From contig OZ035997.1 of assembly GCA_964035015.1 (NCBI GenBank), positions 61,503,785 through 61,567,784 on the forward strand: 64,000 nt of DNA, in the 5' to 3' direction. The position numbers were made by a program, and so were the translations under genes. The stretch is from Corallium rubrum. Its lineage: Eukaryota > Cnidaria > Anthozoa > Scleralcyonacea > Coralliidae. Positions 1-9,015 of this stretch are shown one piece after another (the first letter of the stretch is position 1; every line of letters begins with the position of its first letter). The notes under the pieces are model-generated. The model ran no database searches, was not told where the DNA came from, and saw only the letters and a list, made by a program, of their open reading frames with translations.

Positions 1-295
1 CTCTATACGTATGACGTCTCCTGATCTGCCTCATCCTGTCCTCACCAACAATTATTCTGGAATGACTGTCAGTGTAATATTCCCGCTGATCAACAGTTCT
101 ACCTAAATGTAGTCCCTCAGAAGTATTATGACTTATGAATGTAGCAGTATCTCTGACAGGATCAACACTCACTGTTCCACCGAAATCTGTTTCTTCAGTG
201 TTAGGTATGTCATAGCCAGCAACCTGGCTGTCATCGTCATCAGGGGCCTCATAACTACCTAAAGGATTCATTTCAAACTCCCCTATGCCCTCCAT
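1..295 (-). CDS. Hypothetical viral-element protein, N-terminal part (runs off window)
   Basis: A leftward frame begins at the ATG with its A at 295 and stays open to the window edge, giving about 98 residues. It overlaps the end of the preceding leftward gene by 23 bp. The visible part is acidic near the start (a run of four Asp within the first 25 residues) and becomes Arg-rich toward the edge (motif RQIRRRH). No domain is recognised. The start sits in the context AGTATTATG, a one-base variant of the signature shared by other genes of this element, which supports the start choice. Its function cannot be stated. Confidence 0.6.
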   Translation of the reverse strand, partial: MEGIGEFEMNPLGSYEAPDDDDSQVAGYDIPNTEETDFGGTVSVDPVRDTATFISHNTSEGLHLGRTVDQREYYTDSHSRIIVGEDRMRQIRRRHTYR

Positions 296-812
296 AATAC
301 TCTGATGATTTCATGTACGCATGGCCTCTGTAGACCCTTCTATACCTATCCTTTATTTTCTTCTCCAGTGGCATAGTGCTGTCATTTATTGTATTGTCTA
401 CCACAGTCAGGTTGCTAAGCATTGTGGATCTGTCAAACTCAATACCTCTCAGATATCCTTTGATTGTATTCAGGGACTTTGTGTAGCTCTTGTATGCCAC
501 CTCGCACTGGCTGACTTTCTCTGCTATTCTCTTATTCTTGATATACCCATGCATAAGAAGCCCGACAGCACTTATAGATAATGTAGCAAATCCACCCAAT
601 GCGCTAAGTGCTCCACCAGCAACAGTTAGGAAGATAGCAGACATGTTCATGGTAAGATTTATCCTAGATAGTCTCTTAAATTGCCACTGGTAGCATGTTT
701 CCATCATATGGTAATGCTCATAAAGTGACTTTAACATCTCAACCTCTCCTGAGCTCAGCTTATCAGATATATGGTTGAATCTTATTATACTCTTCTCTCT
801 GTTAAGTGTCAT
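273..812 (-). CDS. Small membrane protein of the Polinton-like element
   Basis: This 179-aa protein is first in the leftward gene set. Residues about 50-90 hold two closely spaced hydrophobic segments separated by a Gly-rich turn (SALGG), predicting a membrane hairpin. The N-terminal part is a probable amphipathic helix with Tyr, His and Met, and the C-terminal third is charged. From memory the family recurs beside capsid genes in cnidarian genomes, but I cannot verify that here. The start carries the exact element signature TAGTTTATG. The role is unknown; association with an internal membrane or the host membrane during assembly is only a guess. Confidence 0.7.
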   Translation of the reverse strand: MTLNREKSIIRFNHISDKLSSGEVEMLKSLYEHYHMMETCYQWQFKRLSRINLTMNMSAIFLTVAGGALSALGGFATLSISAVGLLMHGYIKNKRIAEKVSQCEVAYKSYTKSLNTIKGYLRGIEFDRSTMLSNLTVVDNTINDSTMPLEKKIKDRYRRVYRGHAYMKSSEYYGGHRGV

Positions 813-1165
813 AAACTACATATTATATTGGTTCATAGAATGCTACAGTAAGGCGTACTTCTTATTTCTCAGGTGGTTGTCATCAGTTGCTTCTTTACTC
901 CGGGTTATTCCGTACACCCCCATATCAATGTCTCCTGTTGCTGTACCTTTTAGTTTGTCCCTCTTAGCGAGAAATTTCCCGGTTACATAGTCCCTGCAAG
1001 TCACATGAGTACCATCTGGGATGGCTTATCTGAAATCCTTCCATATTAATGTCTCCCATTGCCTTACCATCTAGGGCTTTGGTGGTTGTATCAGTGCCAT
1101 TGCTAAAACCTAAATTAAGACTCATATATTAGGACATATGAGCCTGCCATAATATTATCTATATT
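813..1165. promoter_or_regulatory. Divergent intergenic region of the viral element
   Basis: This 353-bp stretch separates the leftward and rightward gene sets and is the only sizeable non-coding interval in the element. It must hold the promoters for both sets if each is transcribed from its end. AT-rich boxes lie near 821-830 and near 1149-1162, just upstream of the penton-like start. Short frames here show no family features. No origin-like repeat was recognised. Confidence 0.45.
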
Positions 1166-1831
1166 ATGAGGAGACTTACCACGATTATAGAGGGATCACA
1201 TAAGGTTATTAGACTGGAGGAGCCTATACTGACAGGGAAAAATCCTCATATTCTGCTGAAAAAGGCCTACATAATGTGGGAGTACTATAATGTATCCAGC
1301 AGTAAGGGTAACTACTATGTTCACAATAAGAGGGTGAATAAATTCCTTGGGGATGGTTATTATACATTCCAGGATTTTAAGAAGATACTTGAGGGGAACA
1401 GCGGGGTTACATTAACACTTAGTAAACCAGAGGCTAAGTGTACGATGGTGACCGACAGTAGCACGACGCTAGTACTGCATAACAACTTAGCCTCTTTACT
1501 AGGATTCAGCACCCGTATATTCTTACCAGGTAGTAGCACAAAGAGTGGTCTGATAAATGTGAATAATGGACTGAAGTACTTGGTGGTAATGTGTAATGTG
1601 ATATCCACATCAATGAATTTATACAATGGAAGGAAGAGTAATACCCTAGTAAGTCTTCCAGTCACTAGTGAGCAGCCGCTGTTCGGTTCAACACAGTCAT
1701 TTGTTGACATTGAGACAGAGCTGGAAATTGGTAAAGGTGTTATAAACGAGTTGGAATTCCATGTAACAGATCAGAACGGAAACCCTCTGAATGGTTTTGG
1801 TAGCATGTTGCTGGAGCTGTACATCTCGTAG
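1166..1831 (+). CDS. Penton-like minor capsid protein (single jelly-roll)
   Basis: This is a 221-aa protein, first of the rightward set. The last 90 residues alternate short hydrophobic strands with turns. They include a strand pair ending in VVMCNV, a G-rich turn, a VSLPV strand, a stretch with paired acidic residues, and a final segment containing DQNGNPL followed by LLELYIS. This arrangement fits the terminal strands of single-jelly-roll penton proteins of Polintons, adintoviruses and virophages, which close the five-fold vertices of the capsid. The identification rests on pattern, position beside the integrase and length, not on alignment. The start lies in TATATTATG, weaker than the signature on other genes. 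Confidence 0.6.
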   Translation: MRRLTTIIEGSHKVIRLEEPILTGKNPHILLKKAYIMWEYYNVSSSKGNYYVHNKRVNKFLGDGYYTFQDFKKILEGNSGVTLTLSKPEAKCTMVTDSSTTLVLHNNLASLLGFSTRIFLPGSSTKSGLINVNNGLKYLVVMCNVISTSMNLYNGRKSNTLVSLPVTSEQPLFGSTQSFVDIETELEIGKGVINELEFHVTDQNGNPLNGFGSMLLELYIS

Positions 1832-1836
1832 AGTAT

Positions 1837-2925
1837 ATGGACAATGACATAGAATTGGAACAGGGGCTCAGAGATATATACTATAATCCGGCAACTGGTT
1901 ACCAGTCAGCTGAGAGACTTTACAGGAAGGCACTGGATGATGGCTTACCCGGTGTGAGTAGGAGTAAGGTCACTGAATGGTTGAAATCACAGGACACTTT
2001 CACACGGTATAGGAAAATAGTTAGAAAGCATAAGTTCAGACAGACTAGGGTTTACTACCTAGGTGAGCAGCTGCAGATGGATCTTGTTGATATGGGCAAG
2101 TATGGGAATAAGAATGGTGGATACCGTTGGATATTGACGGCTGTTGAAATTTTAAGCAGATATGCCTTTGCCATCCCTGTGTATAGGAAAGACACCGGAA
2201 GTATGACCAAGGCGGTAACGTTATTGCTTAAGAAATTTAAGAAGCGTTTTGGAGCGGATCCAGAACTGGTGCAGTTTGACGACGGTAAGGAATTTTACAA
2301 TGTTGGGGTGAGGTCCTTACTGGAGGGAGCTGGTGCTAAGTACTTTAGCACCCTATCGGATAAGAAGGCTGCTATTGTGGAACGGTTCAACAGAACCTTA
2401 AAGACGGCTATGTGGAAGTACTTCTACAGTAAGGGAACATATAAGTGGACTGATGTTCTAGACTCGCTGGTTAGCAATTACAATAACAGTAAGCATAGAA
2501 CTATACTGATGAAACCGGCTAATGTGAATAAAAGTAATGAGGCTGAAGTGTGGAACACCTTATTTGGTCACACATCTGGAGAATACCCTCTAGCTAAATT
2601 TAAAGTTGGTGATACTGTCAGGATAAGCAAGTACAAAAGCATATTCACTAAGGGCTATGAGGCTAACTTCACAGAGGAACTATTCAAGGTGACTAAGGTG
2701 ATTAGGGGTGATCCGAATGTTTATGAAATAGCGGACTTAGAGGGCGAGCCAATAATTGGGAAGTTTTATGAAGAGGAGCTAAGTGCTGTTGTTAAGAAGG
2801 ATCATGTGTATAGGGTGGAGAAAATACTGAAGAGGAAAAATAAGATGGCCCTGGTGAAGTGGCTTGGGTATGATAGCAAGCATAATAGCTGGGTACCTGA
2901 GAGTGATATCCAGAATATTGGTTAG
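1837..2925 (+). CDS. Retrovirus-type integrase with C-terminal chromodomain
   Basis: This 362-aa protein would join the viral DNA ends to chromosomal DNA. The rve-type core shows the DDE residues: D82 in QMDLVDM, D148 in FDDGKEF and E182 in IVERFNR, with 33 residues between the last two (35 is typical of retroviruses). I see no HHCC zinc motif at the N terminus. Residues about 320-360 form a chromodomain (VEKILKRK, then VKWLGYDSKHNSWVPE), which in chromoviruses and Polintons can direct integration to modified histones. All catalytic residues are intact and the frame is unbroken. It starts 5 bp after the previous stop in the context AGTATATG. Confidence 0.95.
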   Translation: MDNDIELEQGLRDIYYNPATGYQSAERLYRKALDDGLPGVSRSKVTEWLKSQDTFTRYRKIVRKHKFRQTRVYYLGEQLQMDLVDMGKYGNKNGGYRWILTAVEILSRYAFAIPVYRKDTGSMTKAVTLLLKKFKKRFGADPELVQFDDGKEFYNVGVRSLLEGAGAKYFSTLSDKKAAIVERFNRTLKTAMWKYFYSKGTYKWTDVLDSLVSNYNNSKHRTILMKPANVNKSNEAEVWNTLFGHTSGEYPLAKFKVGDTVRISKYKSIFTKGYEANFTEELFKVTKVIRGDPNVYEIADLEGEPIIGKFYEEELSAVVKKDHVYRVEKILKRKNKMALVKWLGYDSKHNSWVPESDIQNIG

Positions 2926-2928
2926 TTT

Positions 2929-4449
2929 ATGAGTTATTATGATAGATATGCGTTTGACGATGACTATGAAGAGGAAAACAGTCCCCCTGAAAATGGTGAA
3001 GGGGATGGTGAAGAGTTGCCAGAATCTGGTGACCTGTTAAATCAGGATGAAGACCCTTATGCTGAGACTAAATGGATTGATGAGGACATAGACTATAGGA
3101 CTAAAGACATTTCTGTTGTTAGGGAAATTGGAACTAAGGACAATATTAAGAATTTCGTTAACAGTATGATAACTAGAAAGGGTGCCATCAGCAAAAGAAT
3201 GTCAGATGGTAATCGTATGAATGTGGTCAAACTTATTAGATCGTTTATAGCATTAACTGATGGTCATGATATAAGACCCCTACTAAATAATGAGGACGGT
3301 CTCAGAATAATCCATAATAGCTCTTTCTCGAGAGGTGGGGCTGTCAGACTTGGTGGTCTCACACTCACTCTCAGCTATAGAGGCGTAGAAGTTAGGGAGA
3401 TTAATACAAGTAAATCCACCACGAGAAAGCTCAATGTCGGTTCACCAAATGAGTCGGAGTTTACCAGACTAGTCGAGAATACATTAGTGGTCACACATGA
3501 TGCGGTGAAGTCGCTTGCAGATGAGACTGGAGTAAGTGAGGAATACGCTAGTGAGTTTGTTGATGAGGATGAGTACCCTGATATACCACCTGAGATGGTT
3601 AAGAGTATGATGATGGAAAAGAGTAAACAGTATAAGAAACCAAAACCAGGGGAAAGGATAGGCAAACTTATGAAAGACCTTCATGACACAAAAATTTTTG
3701 ATGGGGTTGGTACCGACTCAATTGATCTGCCAGACATACCTGAAAGTGTAACAATGGAAATAGTTGAGTCCTCTGTTTCAGAGATTAGTGAGAGGCTACA
3801 TGATAGGGTTTCGAAGTTGACAGAGCAGGAGATCCGTGAGTTCGCAGGGATGTTGGACCCTAAGGGGGATGCTGACACTAAGATAGAAGCATTGGACCAG
3901 TTGGCTAATGAATACAGACTGAAGGCTCTGAGAGAGGCTGACCCGCTGAAGGAGCAGCTGTATAGGAATATTAGTGAGGTGGCTGAGCTGAAGAGCAATC
4001 TGATACACATTGTTGAGAAAGGAGGAGTCCCTAAATATAAAGAGTCTAGGTCAGTGTTTGAGGAGGAGGTTGATAACAACGAGAGCATAAGAGATCTTTC
4101 TAGGTTAGAACGATTTAAGAAGTGGATGAAGGAGAACTGGCTTGGTGCGACATCTCTTGCTGTAGCTGTGGCTTCCCTTCTGACGACGGTAATAATGGGA
4201 ATGCGTTACAATATCAGAAGAGGTGCAGGTGCTGTCGGATCATTCGGACGGTCGGTCTATAATGCCTTCAGGAATCTGGCTAAGAAACTTGGTCCAGTGC
4301 TAGGTCCTATTATCATGGCTGTTGGTAACCTGATAGTTGCTCTGCTGAAGTATGGTGCTATGGGGTTGGCCTGGTTGGCCAGCAATCTGTGGGTGTTGGT
4401 TCTGGCGATCGTATGGATGGTTTATGATAGATATGGAAAAAAGAAATAA
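2929..4449 (+). CDS. Acidic protein with C-terminal membrane segments
   Basis: This 506-aa protein is not assigned to a named family. Residues 1-60 are very acidic with Pro. The middle (about 90-390) is charged and helix-rich, with likely coiled coil around 270-360. From about residue 405 there is a hydrophobic segment (TSLAVAVASLL), then a basic Gly/Ala-rich stretch, then two more hydrophobic segments rich in Trp and Leu ending in a Lys tail, so two or three membrane passes are expected. Between the integrase and the capsid gene it is probably a virion or assembly protein. It follows the integrase in the same frame, separated only by the stop TAG and one sense codon. Confidence 0.75.
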   Translation: MSYYDRYAFDDDYEEENSPPENGEGDGEELPESGDLLNQDEDPYAETKWIDEDIDYRTKDISVVREIGTKDNIKNFVNSMITRKGAISKRMSDGNRMNVVKLIRSFIALTDGHDIRPLLNNEDGLRIIHNSSFSRGGAVRLGGLTLTLSYRGVEVREINTSKSTTRKLNVGSPNESEFTRLVENTLVVTHDAVKSLADETGVSEEYASEFVDEDEYPDIPPEMVKSMMMEKSKQYKKPKPGERIGKLMKDLHDTKIFDGVGTDSIDLPDIPESVTMEIVESSVSEISERLHDRVSKLTEQEIREFAGMLDPKGDADTKIEALDQLANEYRLKALREADPLKEQLYRNISEVAELKSNLIHIVEKGGVPKYKESRSVFEEEVDNNESIRDLSRLERFKKWMKENWLGATSLAVAVASLLTTVIMGMRYNIRRGAGAVGSFGRSVYNAFRNLAKKLGPVLGPIIMAVGNLIVALLKYGAMGLAWLASNLWVLVLAIVWMVYDRYGKKK

Positions 4450-4457
4450 GATATAAC

Positions 4458-4467
4458 TTAGTCTATG
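4458..4467 (+). promoter_or_regulatory. Start-codon signature TTAGTCTATG (capsid gene copy)
   Basis: This is one clear instance of a signature found at most starts in this element. AGTNTATG is exact at the starts 812 (minus), 1837, 2929, 4465, 5704, 6830 and 8216. Near matches occur at 295 (minus), 6316 and 9016. It may act as an initiator producing very short leaders, or as a translation-start context; the sequence alone does not decide. Confidence 0.55.
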
Positions 4468-5700
4468 TTGCAGGAAGATAGAATCAATCCGAGCTACAAA
4501 CTAAAGAAACCGGACAGTAGTAAGAAAGGCACTAGGAGAGTAGTCGACGTAACATTTAACCCAACACATATATCCTCTGGTCAGGACCTTTATGTAAAGC
4601 TGTCGACACTACCAGTTAATCATGTACTAATTCCTGGTAGTAGGATGCTTACGTTCACCCTGAAAAATGGTAACAAGGAGTCATACCATCAGAACAACCT
4701 TAAGTCCACACTGTTCAAGCAAGTAACCCACAAGCTCAACGGTGAAATATACAGGGACCTGAATGAAGCCCATGTTCTTAGGTGTTATGAGGACCTTTGG
4801 TCTAAGTCAAAGCGGGTTGGAAAAATTGACCAGGGTCTTGGTGGGAGTGTTAATCTTGCTAAGCTTAGAAGTCAAGATGCAAGTGGTGACTCTAGTGTAG
4901 CTGGTGATGTCCTTGTGAATGGAATCTATGGTGACAGGTTCACAATACCTATTGATGACGACTGGCTTAGTGAAAATGGGGCTATCTATCCCCAAGCATT
5001 GCAGAACACACATGAGACCATACTAAAGATCAACACACCAGCTAACGTGTTACTCCCCGGAGACAGTGGTAAGGCTGTGCCAGCGAGCTTCAGACTTGAT
5101 AACCTTAAGCTGAGGTATGAGACAGTCGAGAATGAGATGCTAGCAGGTGAGGTTGAGGGGATTTACAGCAGGGGGAAGTCTTCCTATTACAGTCATGCCA
5201 CCCTGGTTAAGACCTTTCCAGTTACTGCTGCAAGCACAAAGATTCATGAGAATGTGAACTTACCAAGGAAGTCCCTTAGAAATATCGTAATGATCTTTAA
5301 AAGAACCACTGATGGAAGTGAGTCTTTCTACTACCCATCTATTGAAAGTGTTAAGATAAGCTTCCAGGGCCAGCCAAACTTCCTGTATACACAGTCGATG
5401 AAGAAGTACGATTTCTTTAATGAGGCTAGCCGGGTGTTCTTCCCAAGTGATGACCGGTTTGATAGGAATGTTAGTGAGGCGAATTTCTTCAGTGATAAGT
5501 TTGCCCTGGTTTGTGACTTCTCGACAACAGCGCTGAAGAGAGTACAGGGTCAGGGTGTAAAGCTGACTGACACACAAAACGGAATACTTATCGAGGTTGA
5601 GAAAAGTGCCGGGACCACTGCCTGTACCTGCTACCTTTACGTGCTGTCGGATGGGCTAATAAACCTGGCTAACGGTCAGCTTCAGTCTATTCAGTATTAG
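4465..5700 (+). CDS. Probable major capsid protein (double jelly-roll)
   Basis: At 411 aa this is the best candidate for the major capsid protein. Two strand-rich halves can be seen. The first runs from VTFNP near residue 28 to LKLRYETVENE near 215. The second runs from the segment beginning RKSLRNIVM to the C terminus, which closes with LYVLSDGLINLANG. The paired barrels, with an Arg-Tyr strand at the end of the first and a small-residue strand at the end of the second, fit the double-jelly-roll fold of Polinton-like viruses. It is shorter than many family members (500-600 aa). The genes on either side (membrane protein, ATPase) match a morphogenesis cluster. A structural prediction would confirm or refute this. 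Confidence 0.65.
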   Translation: MLQEDRINPSYKLKKPDSSKKGTRRVVDVTFNPTHISSGQDLYVKLSTLPVNHVLIPGSRMLTFTLKNGNKESYHQNNLKSTLFKQVTHKLNGEIYRDLNEAHVLRCYEDLWSKSKRVGKIDQGLGGSVNLAKLRSQDASGDSSVAGDVLVNGIYGDRFTIPIDDDWLSENGAIYPQALQNTHETILKINTPANVLLPGDSGKAVPASFRLDNLKLRYETVENEMLAGEVEGIYSRGKSSYYSHATLVKTFPVTAASTKIHENVNLPRKSLRNIVMIFKRTTDGSESFYYPSIESVKISFQGQPNFLYTQSMKKYDFFNEASRVFFPSDDRFDRNVSEANFFSDKFALVCDFSTTALKRVQGQGVKLTDTQNGILIEVEKSAGTTACTCYLYVLSDGLINLANGQLQSIQY

Positions 5701-5703
5701 TGT

Positions 5704-6300
5704 ATGGATAAGCCAGAGACTATTCTGATAGTTGGGCCATCTGGATGTGGTAAAACTTACACATTGCTTAACGAAATACTTTCTGTAGAGTACGGGAAGT
5801 ATTTTGACTTCATCATAATACTCTGTCCTACACTGTGGATAAATATGACATACCTAGACTGGGGATATCTTAATAGCGACCCAGATGTCATCGGACTTAG
5901 CATAAGCCCAGATAGACTAGACCCTGTTATTGAGGCTGTGGTAAAAATTTACTCCGGATCTAAGACTGCTGTAATAGTCGATGACATGAGTAACACAGGT
6001 GATCAACATCTTAACGACGGCATGCTGGCTTTTTTATCGTACAGTGGTAGGCATCATAATATCACATTGTTCATTCTGACGCAGAAGCTAAACAGTGTCG
6101 CGACTGGTATAAGGGACAACACCACCAGACTGTTATTTTTCAGTACGCATAACAGGAGAAGTATGAAGGTGCTAAGGGATGAGTTTTTTGGACATATAGC
6201 AGACGATGAAATGGAAAAGTCTATCATTGCGCAGCTTGCCACTGGTAAGTACCTTGACATTAAACTCAGTGCGCAGCCTCCGACCTATGAGGTTAAATGA
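5704..6300 (+). CDS. Genome-packaging P-loop ATPase (A32/FtsK-HerA type)
   Basis: This 198-aa protein would power movement of viral DNA into the capsid. Walker A is GPSGCGKT at residues 11-18. Walker B is TAVIVDD ending in Asp93-Asp94, followed by a serine/asparagine turn. A sensor-like segment LFILTQKLNSV follows, with a later Arg-rich stretch (NTTRLLFFSTHNRRS) that could hold the arginine finger. The small size and absence of accessory domains match packaging ATPases of Polinton-like viruses and virophages. It begins directly after the capsid gene in the same frame (stop TAG, one codon, ATG), within the signature AGTGTATG. Confidence 0.88.
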   Translation: MDKPETILIVGPSGCGKTYTLLNEILSVEYGKYFDFIIILCPTLWINMTYLDWGYLNSDPDVIGLSISPDRLDPVIEAVVKIYSGSKTAVIVDDMSNTGDQHLNDGMLAFLSYSGRHHNITLFILTQKLNSVATGIRDNTTRLLFFSTHNRRSMKVLRDEFFGHIADDEMEKSIIAQLATGKYLDIKLSAQPPTYEVK

Positions 6301-6315
6301 AACATAACCTAATGT

Positions 6316-6849
6316 ATGCCTAAGAGGGAAGGTAAGCGCAGTAAAAATGAGCCAGTTGTTATTGAAGATGATGAAGCTATCGAAAAACTAGTTGACGAGC
6401 TGCAGGTTGCGGAAGAGAGTATCGCTAAAACCACCATAAACACCGACGCCGACACCAGGCGCGAGGAACTTATAGTCGCGTCTGATGATGGGTACATTAC
6501 CCAGAAGTCCGGACATATAAGGAAATGTAGTGAGAAGACATTAGACAAAATTTATAAGGCTTATGAAGCTAAAAGGAAGAAGGACGCAGACGGGTTCCTA
6601 ACAGATTTACTAATAAGTCAGTTCTCAACAATGCTTGGTGGCCTTGACGCAATTGAGGATCCTGTTGCGCTAACAGATGAACTTAAAAATAACGGTATAC
6701 TGAGAAAAGACGTTGAGAGTATTATATCAGTAGTTAGCCCATACATACCCCTAATAGGATTACTTGGAGGTGTTGCTATAACTGGTAAGCATATATACCA
6801 GCATAAGAATAGTACACAACCTATAGTATATGAACAAGACCCTAAGTAG
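6316..6849 (+). CDS. Conserved viral-element protein with C-terminal hydrophobic segment
   Basis: This 177-aa protein is of unrecognised function. The first 60 residues are charged and low in complexity, with basic then acidic stretches. Residues about 75-130 are likely helical. Residues about 146-162 form one hydrophobic segment (YIPLIGLLGGVAI) followed by a short polar tail, suggesting a tail-anchored or membrane-associated protein. It is separated from the ATPase by 15 bp and its 3' end overlaps the next gene by 20 bp in another frame. From memory similar proteins accompany capsid genes of cnidarian elements, but this is unverified. Confidence 0.65.
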   Translation: MPKREGKRSKNEPVVIEDDEAIEKLVDELQVAEESIAKTTINTDADTRREELIVASDDGYITQKSGHIRKCSEKTLDKIYKAYEAKRKKDADGFLTDLLISQFSTMLGGLDAIEDPVALTDELKNNGILRKDVESIISVVSPYIPLIGLLGGVAITGKHIYQHKNSTQPIVYEQDPK

Positions 6850-8212
6850 ATTCTTCGCTAAGTACCCATATGCTGACAAAAGCAAGTTTATAACTAGCTC
6901 GGTTTTTGGTAAGACAGAACCAGGCGTGTTCTTCGGACCTGCCGGCGCCGATGCTACATACATCTACACCGAGGACCGGGAATTCAAGAGCAATGAGAAC
7001 TACACCAAGTACCTCACAATAGATAAGCCACCGCCAAAGTTCCCAAAAATATGGTTAGGTGGTGGTACCGTGCAGAAGGTTCAGGGAAAAAGACATTGGG
7101 AGAAGGACATTGAGGGAAAACACGACTTCTCAAAGTTTACATACCTGTCTGAGAACGTTATAGACTACGACCTTAACAATTTCAGGGTCTATGTTAACGA
7201 CCATAACTTCTTCATGTCTAAGTTACCAGTTCTGAACCCAGGAAACAGGACTGATATAGCAGTGTGGTGGAATAATAATGAACCTTACTACCAGCTAATC
7301 TTTGCCGTCTACCTAAGTACGTACTGCTGCGGTGTTGGGGTTGAGCATCTAAAGTTCTCCGATGATGTTTATCCAGTGGTTACGTCTATTATGCGCTTCC
7401 ATGTGTACTTTACTACCCGGCGTATACTAAGGCGCCTTATAAAGGAGAAGAAAAGTGACCTAATGAGGGAATTTGGTGCTGGTAAGGATGTAATCGACAA
7501 CATGTCAAATATACCTAGAGAGAAAAAGTTCCTTATTAACCCACATTCTGGTCAGCATCATGACCGCGCACTTAAGGAGTGGATGTGGAGACTTAACCCT
7601 GATTATAAAACGCACTACAGAAGGTTCATACCACTTAAGACAGATGGTTTTACCAGGATAGGGCTCCAATATCTAAACGAGTCTATCGAGGCTTATGTCT
7701 ATGCCGTCCTAGGCTCACAAGCTAAAACAAGGGTAAGTATCGTTAAGAAGGGTGCCGGAAGTCTGGAGTCACAACAGGAATTCAGAGTCCTTGTAAATGA
7801 CGCTGTCGTTAACTATTCTGTCAGCACCTGGATTCTGAATATGAACAGATCAATATCAGATACTAACGTCACCCAGAACCTAGCCATAAGTCCTGACACA
7901 TGGTTAGTGCCAGGGTCACTCACAATATTGAAGAAAAAAATTTTAGGATATAACAACTTACTTAGGCATGCGTCTGATGTTATGAAATTTGGTATTAATT
8001 CTGAAGTAAACTACCAGGGTGTCCACAAACAACCAAAGAAGATGCACCAGGAATATGTTCCACATCTGGAAACATTAGATGAGGAACCAAAAAAGGCGTA
8101 TAAGGAAAATGTATCCGTCCATACACCTGACACAAATCCGGATAATAAGTTGGGGATTATCTTGGCTGTAACAGCTGTGGCCGGGTATCTGTTCAGTAAA
8201 AATGCCTTATAG
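6830..8212 (+). CDS. Large conserved capsid-cluster protein, function unknown
   Basis: This 460-aa protein starts inside the previous gene, in the exact signature AGTATATG, which decides the start. The N-terminal 60 residues are aromatic-rich. The core contains WLGGGTVQKV near residue 75, a conserved-looking HDFSKFTYLSENVIDYDLNNF stretch (quoted in part), a Cys pair in STYCCGVGVEHL, and a central basic region. The last 20 residues (IILAVTAVAGYLF) form a hydrophobic C-terminal tail, a possible membrane anchor. I recall relatives in cnidarian genomes next to the same genes, all uncharacterised. Its position between capsid and lectin-like genes suggests a structural or entry-related virion component, but nothing in the sequence identifies an activity. 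Confidence 0.7.
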   Translation: MNKTLSRFFAKYPYADKSKFITSSVFGKTEPGVFFGPAGADATYIYTEDREFKSNENYTKYLTIDKPPPKFPKIWLGGGTVQKVQGKRHWEKDIEGKHDFSKFTYLSENVIDYDLNNFRVYVNDHNFFMSKLPVLNPGNRTDIAVWWNNNEPYYQLIFAVYLSTYCCGVGVEHLKFSDDVYPVVTSIMRFHVYFTTRRILRRLIKEKKSDLMREFGAGKDVIDNMSNIPREKKFLINPHSGQHHDRALKEWMWRLNPDYKTHYRRFIPLKTDGFTRIGLQYLNESIEAYVYAVLGSQAKTRVSIVKKGAGSLESQQEFRVLVNDAVVNYSVSTWILNMNRSISDTNVTQNLAISPDTWLVPGSLTILKKKILGYNNLLRHASDVMKFGINSEVNYQGVHKQPKKMHQEYVPHLETLDEEPKKAYKENVSVHTPDTNPDNKLGIILAVTAVAGYLFSKNAL

Positions 8213-8215
8213 TAT

Positions 8216-9010
8216 ATGAGTCTGTTTTATGGTTACAACAGACCGATCACTAATAAACAGCTCAACGATAAACTAAAAGAGGTCCTTCATACGAAGCCCG
8301 TCCCCGACTATAAGGTCATCTTTGACCTAAACGTAACCAGAGCCAGTAAAAACGCAATCTCCAAACTTCCCCCCTTTGTTGATTACATAGAAGACAGGGA
8401 CGGTGAGACCAGAACCAATTCAGCCATGTTTTGGAGACCTCCTAGTGTCAACCCACAGCTAAGCACTGCTGGCGATCATCACTTCCTTTACCCTGAAACG
8501 ACGATAAGAACAGCCTTCCACGCTAACGTGTCCAGACTCATGTTCACCGATGTCTCGGTTTTCGTTGTGGTAAAGAGGAATAGTATAAGACCAAAGCTGA
8601 ATGTTTGGGAGACAATTGTTTCCAATGATAGTGCTGGCAAAGGTAGGAACCTTGGGTTTAAAGCTGGGGTGAGTGACAAACTGGTCTTCAGTGGGATGAC
8701 ACCATCTAGGTCCAACGAGTGTACGATTCCAGCGAAGTTTATCGGAAAGAAGATCCTAATATCTATTCACTGGCTATCTGGGCTTAGAGTGTCACACATT
8801 AGGATAAACGGTGAGAAACTGAGAGACTCATATTCTGTTAGCAACATCGGACAAATAGGGACACCTTATCTGGATGTGTTTGGGGTAAACAGCTTAAAAA
8901 GTTTTTATTCAGACATAAACTTTTACGGTATGAAGATCGTGGAGGGTCGTCTTGGGGAATCTGACATTGAGAAAATCTGTAAGGAGGTTATGGTTGAATA
9001 TGACCTGTAA
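8216..9010 (+). CDS. Lectin/laminin-G-like fold protein, possible virion surface protein
   Basis: This 264-aa protein looks concanavalin-A or laminin-G-like from about residue 100. Strands include SVFVVVKRNS, a segment with WETIVSNDS and GRNLGF, a strand ending KILISIHWL, the pair ISIHWL/HIRINGEKL, and a closing FYGMKIVEGRL followed by a helix (SDIEKICKEVM). That order (display strand, HW or W-x-G, x-NG, helix at the end) is typical of ConA-like lectin domains, which in viruses often sit on fibres or spikes. The N-terminal 95 residues have no recognised fold. It follows the previous gene in frame after stop TAG and one codon. Confidence 0.5.
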   Translation: MSLFYGYNRPITNKQLNDKLKEVLHTKPVPDYKVIFDLNVTRASKNAISKLPPFVDYIEDRDGETRTNSAMFWRPPSVNPQLSTAGDHHFLYPETTIRTAFHANVSRLMFTDVSVFVVVKRNSIRPKLNVWETIVSNDSAGKGRNLGFKAGVSDKLVFSGMTPSRSNECTIPAKFIGKKILISIHWLSGLRVSHIRINGEKLRDSYSVSNIGQIGTPYLDVFGVNSLKSFYSDINFYGMKIVEGRLGESDIEKICKEVMVEYDL

Positions 9011-9015
9011 TTAGA

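Noticed and set aside
1360-1710. 116-codon minus-strand frame within the penton-like gene
   Set aside because: It is a reverse-strand shadow of the longer gene; no start signature and no domain.
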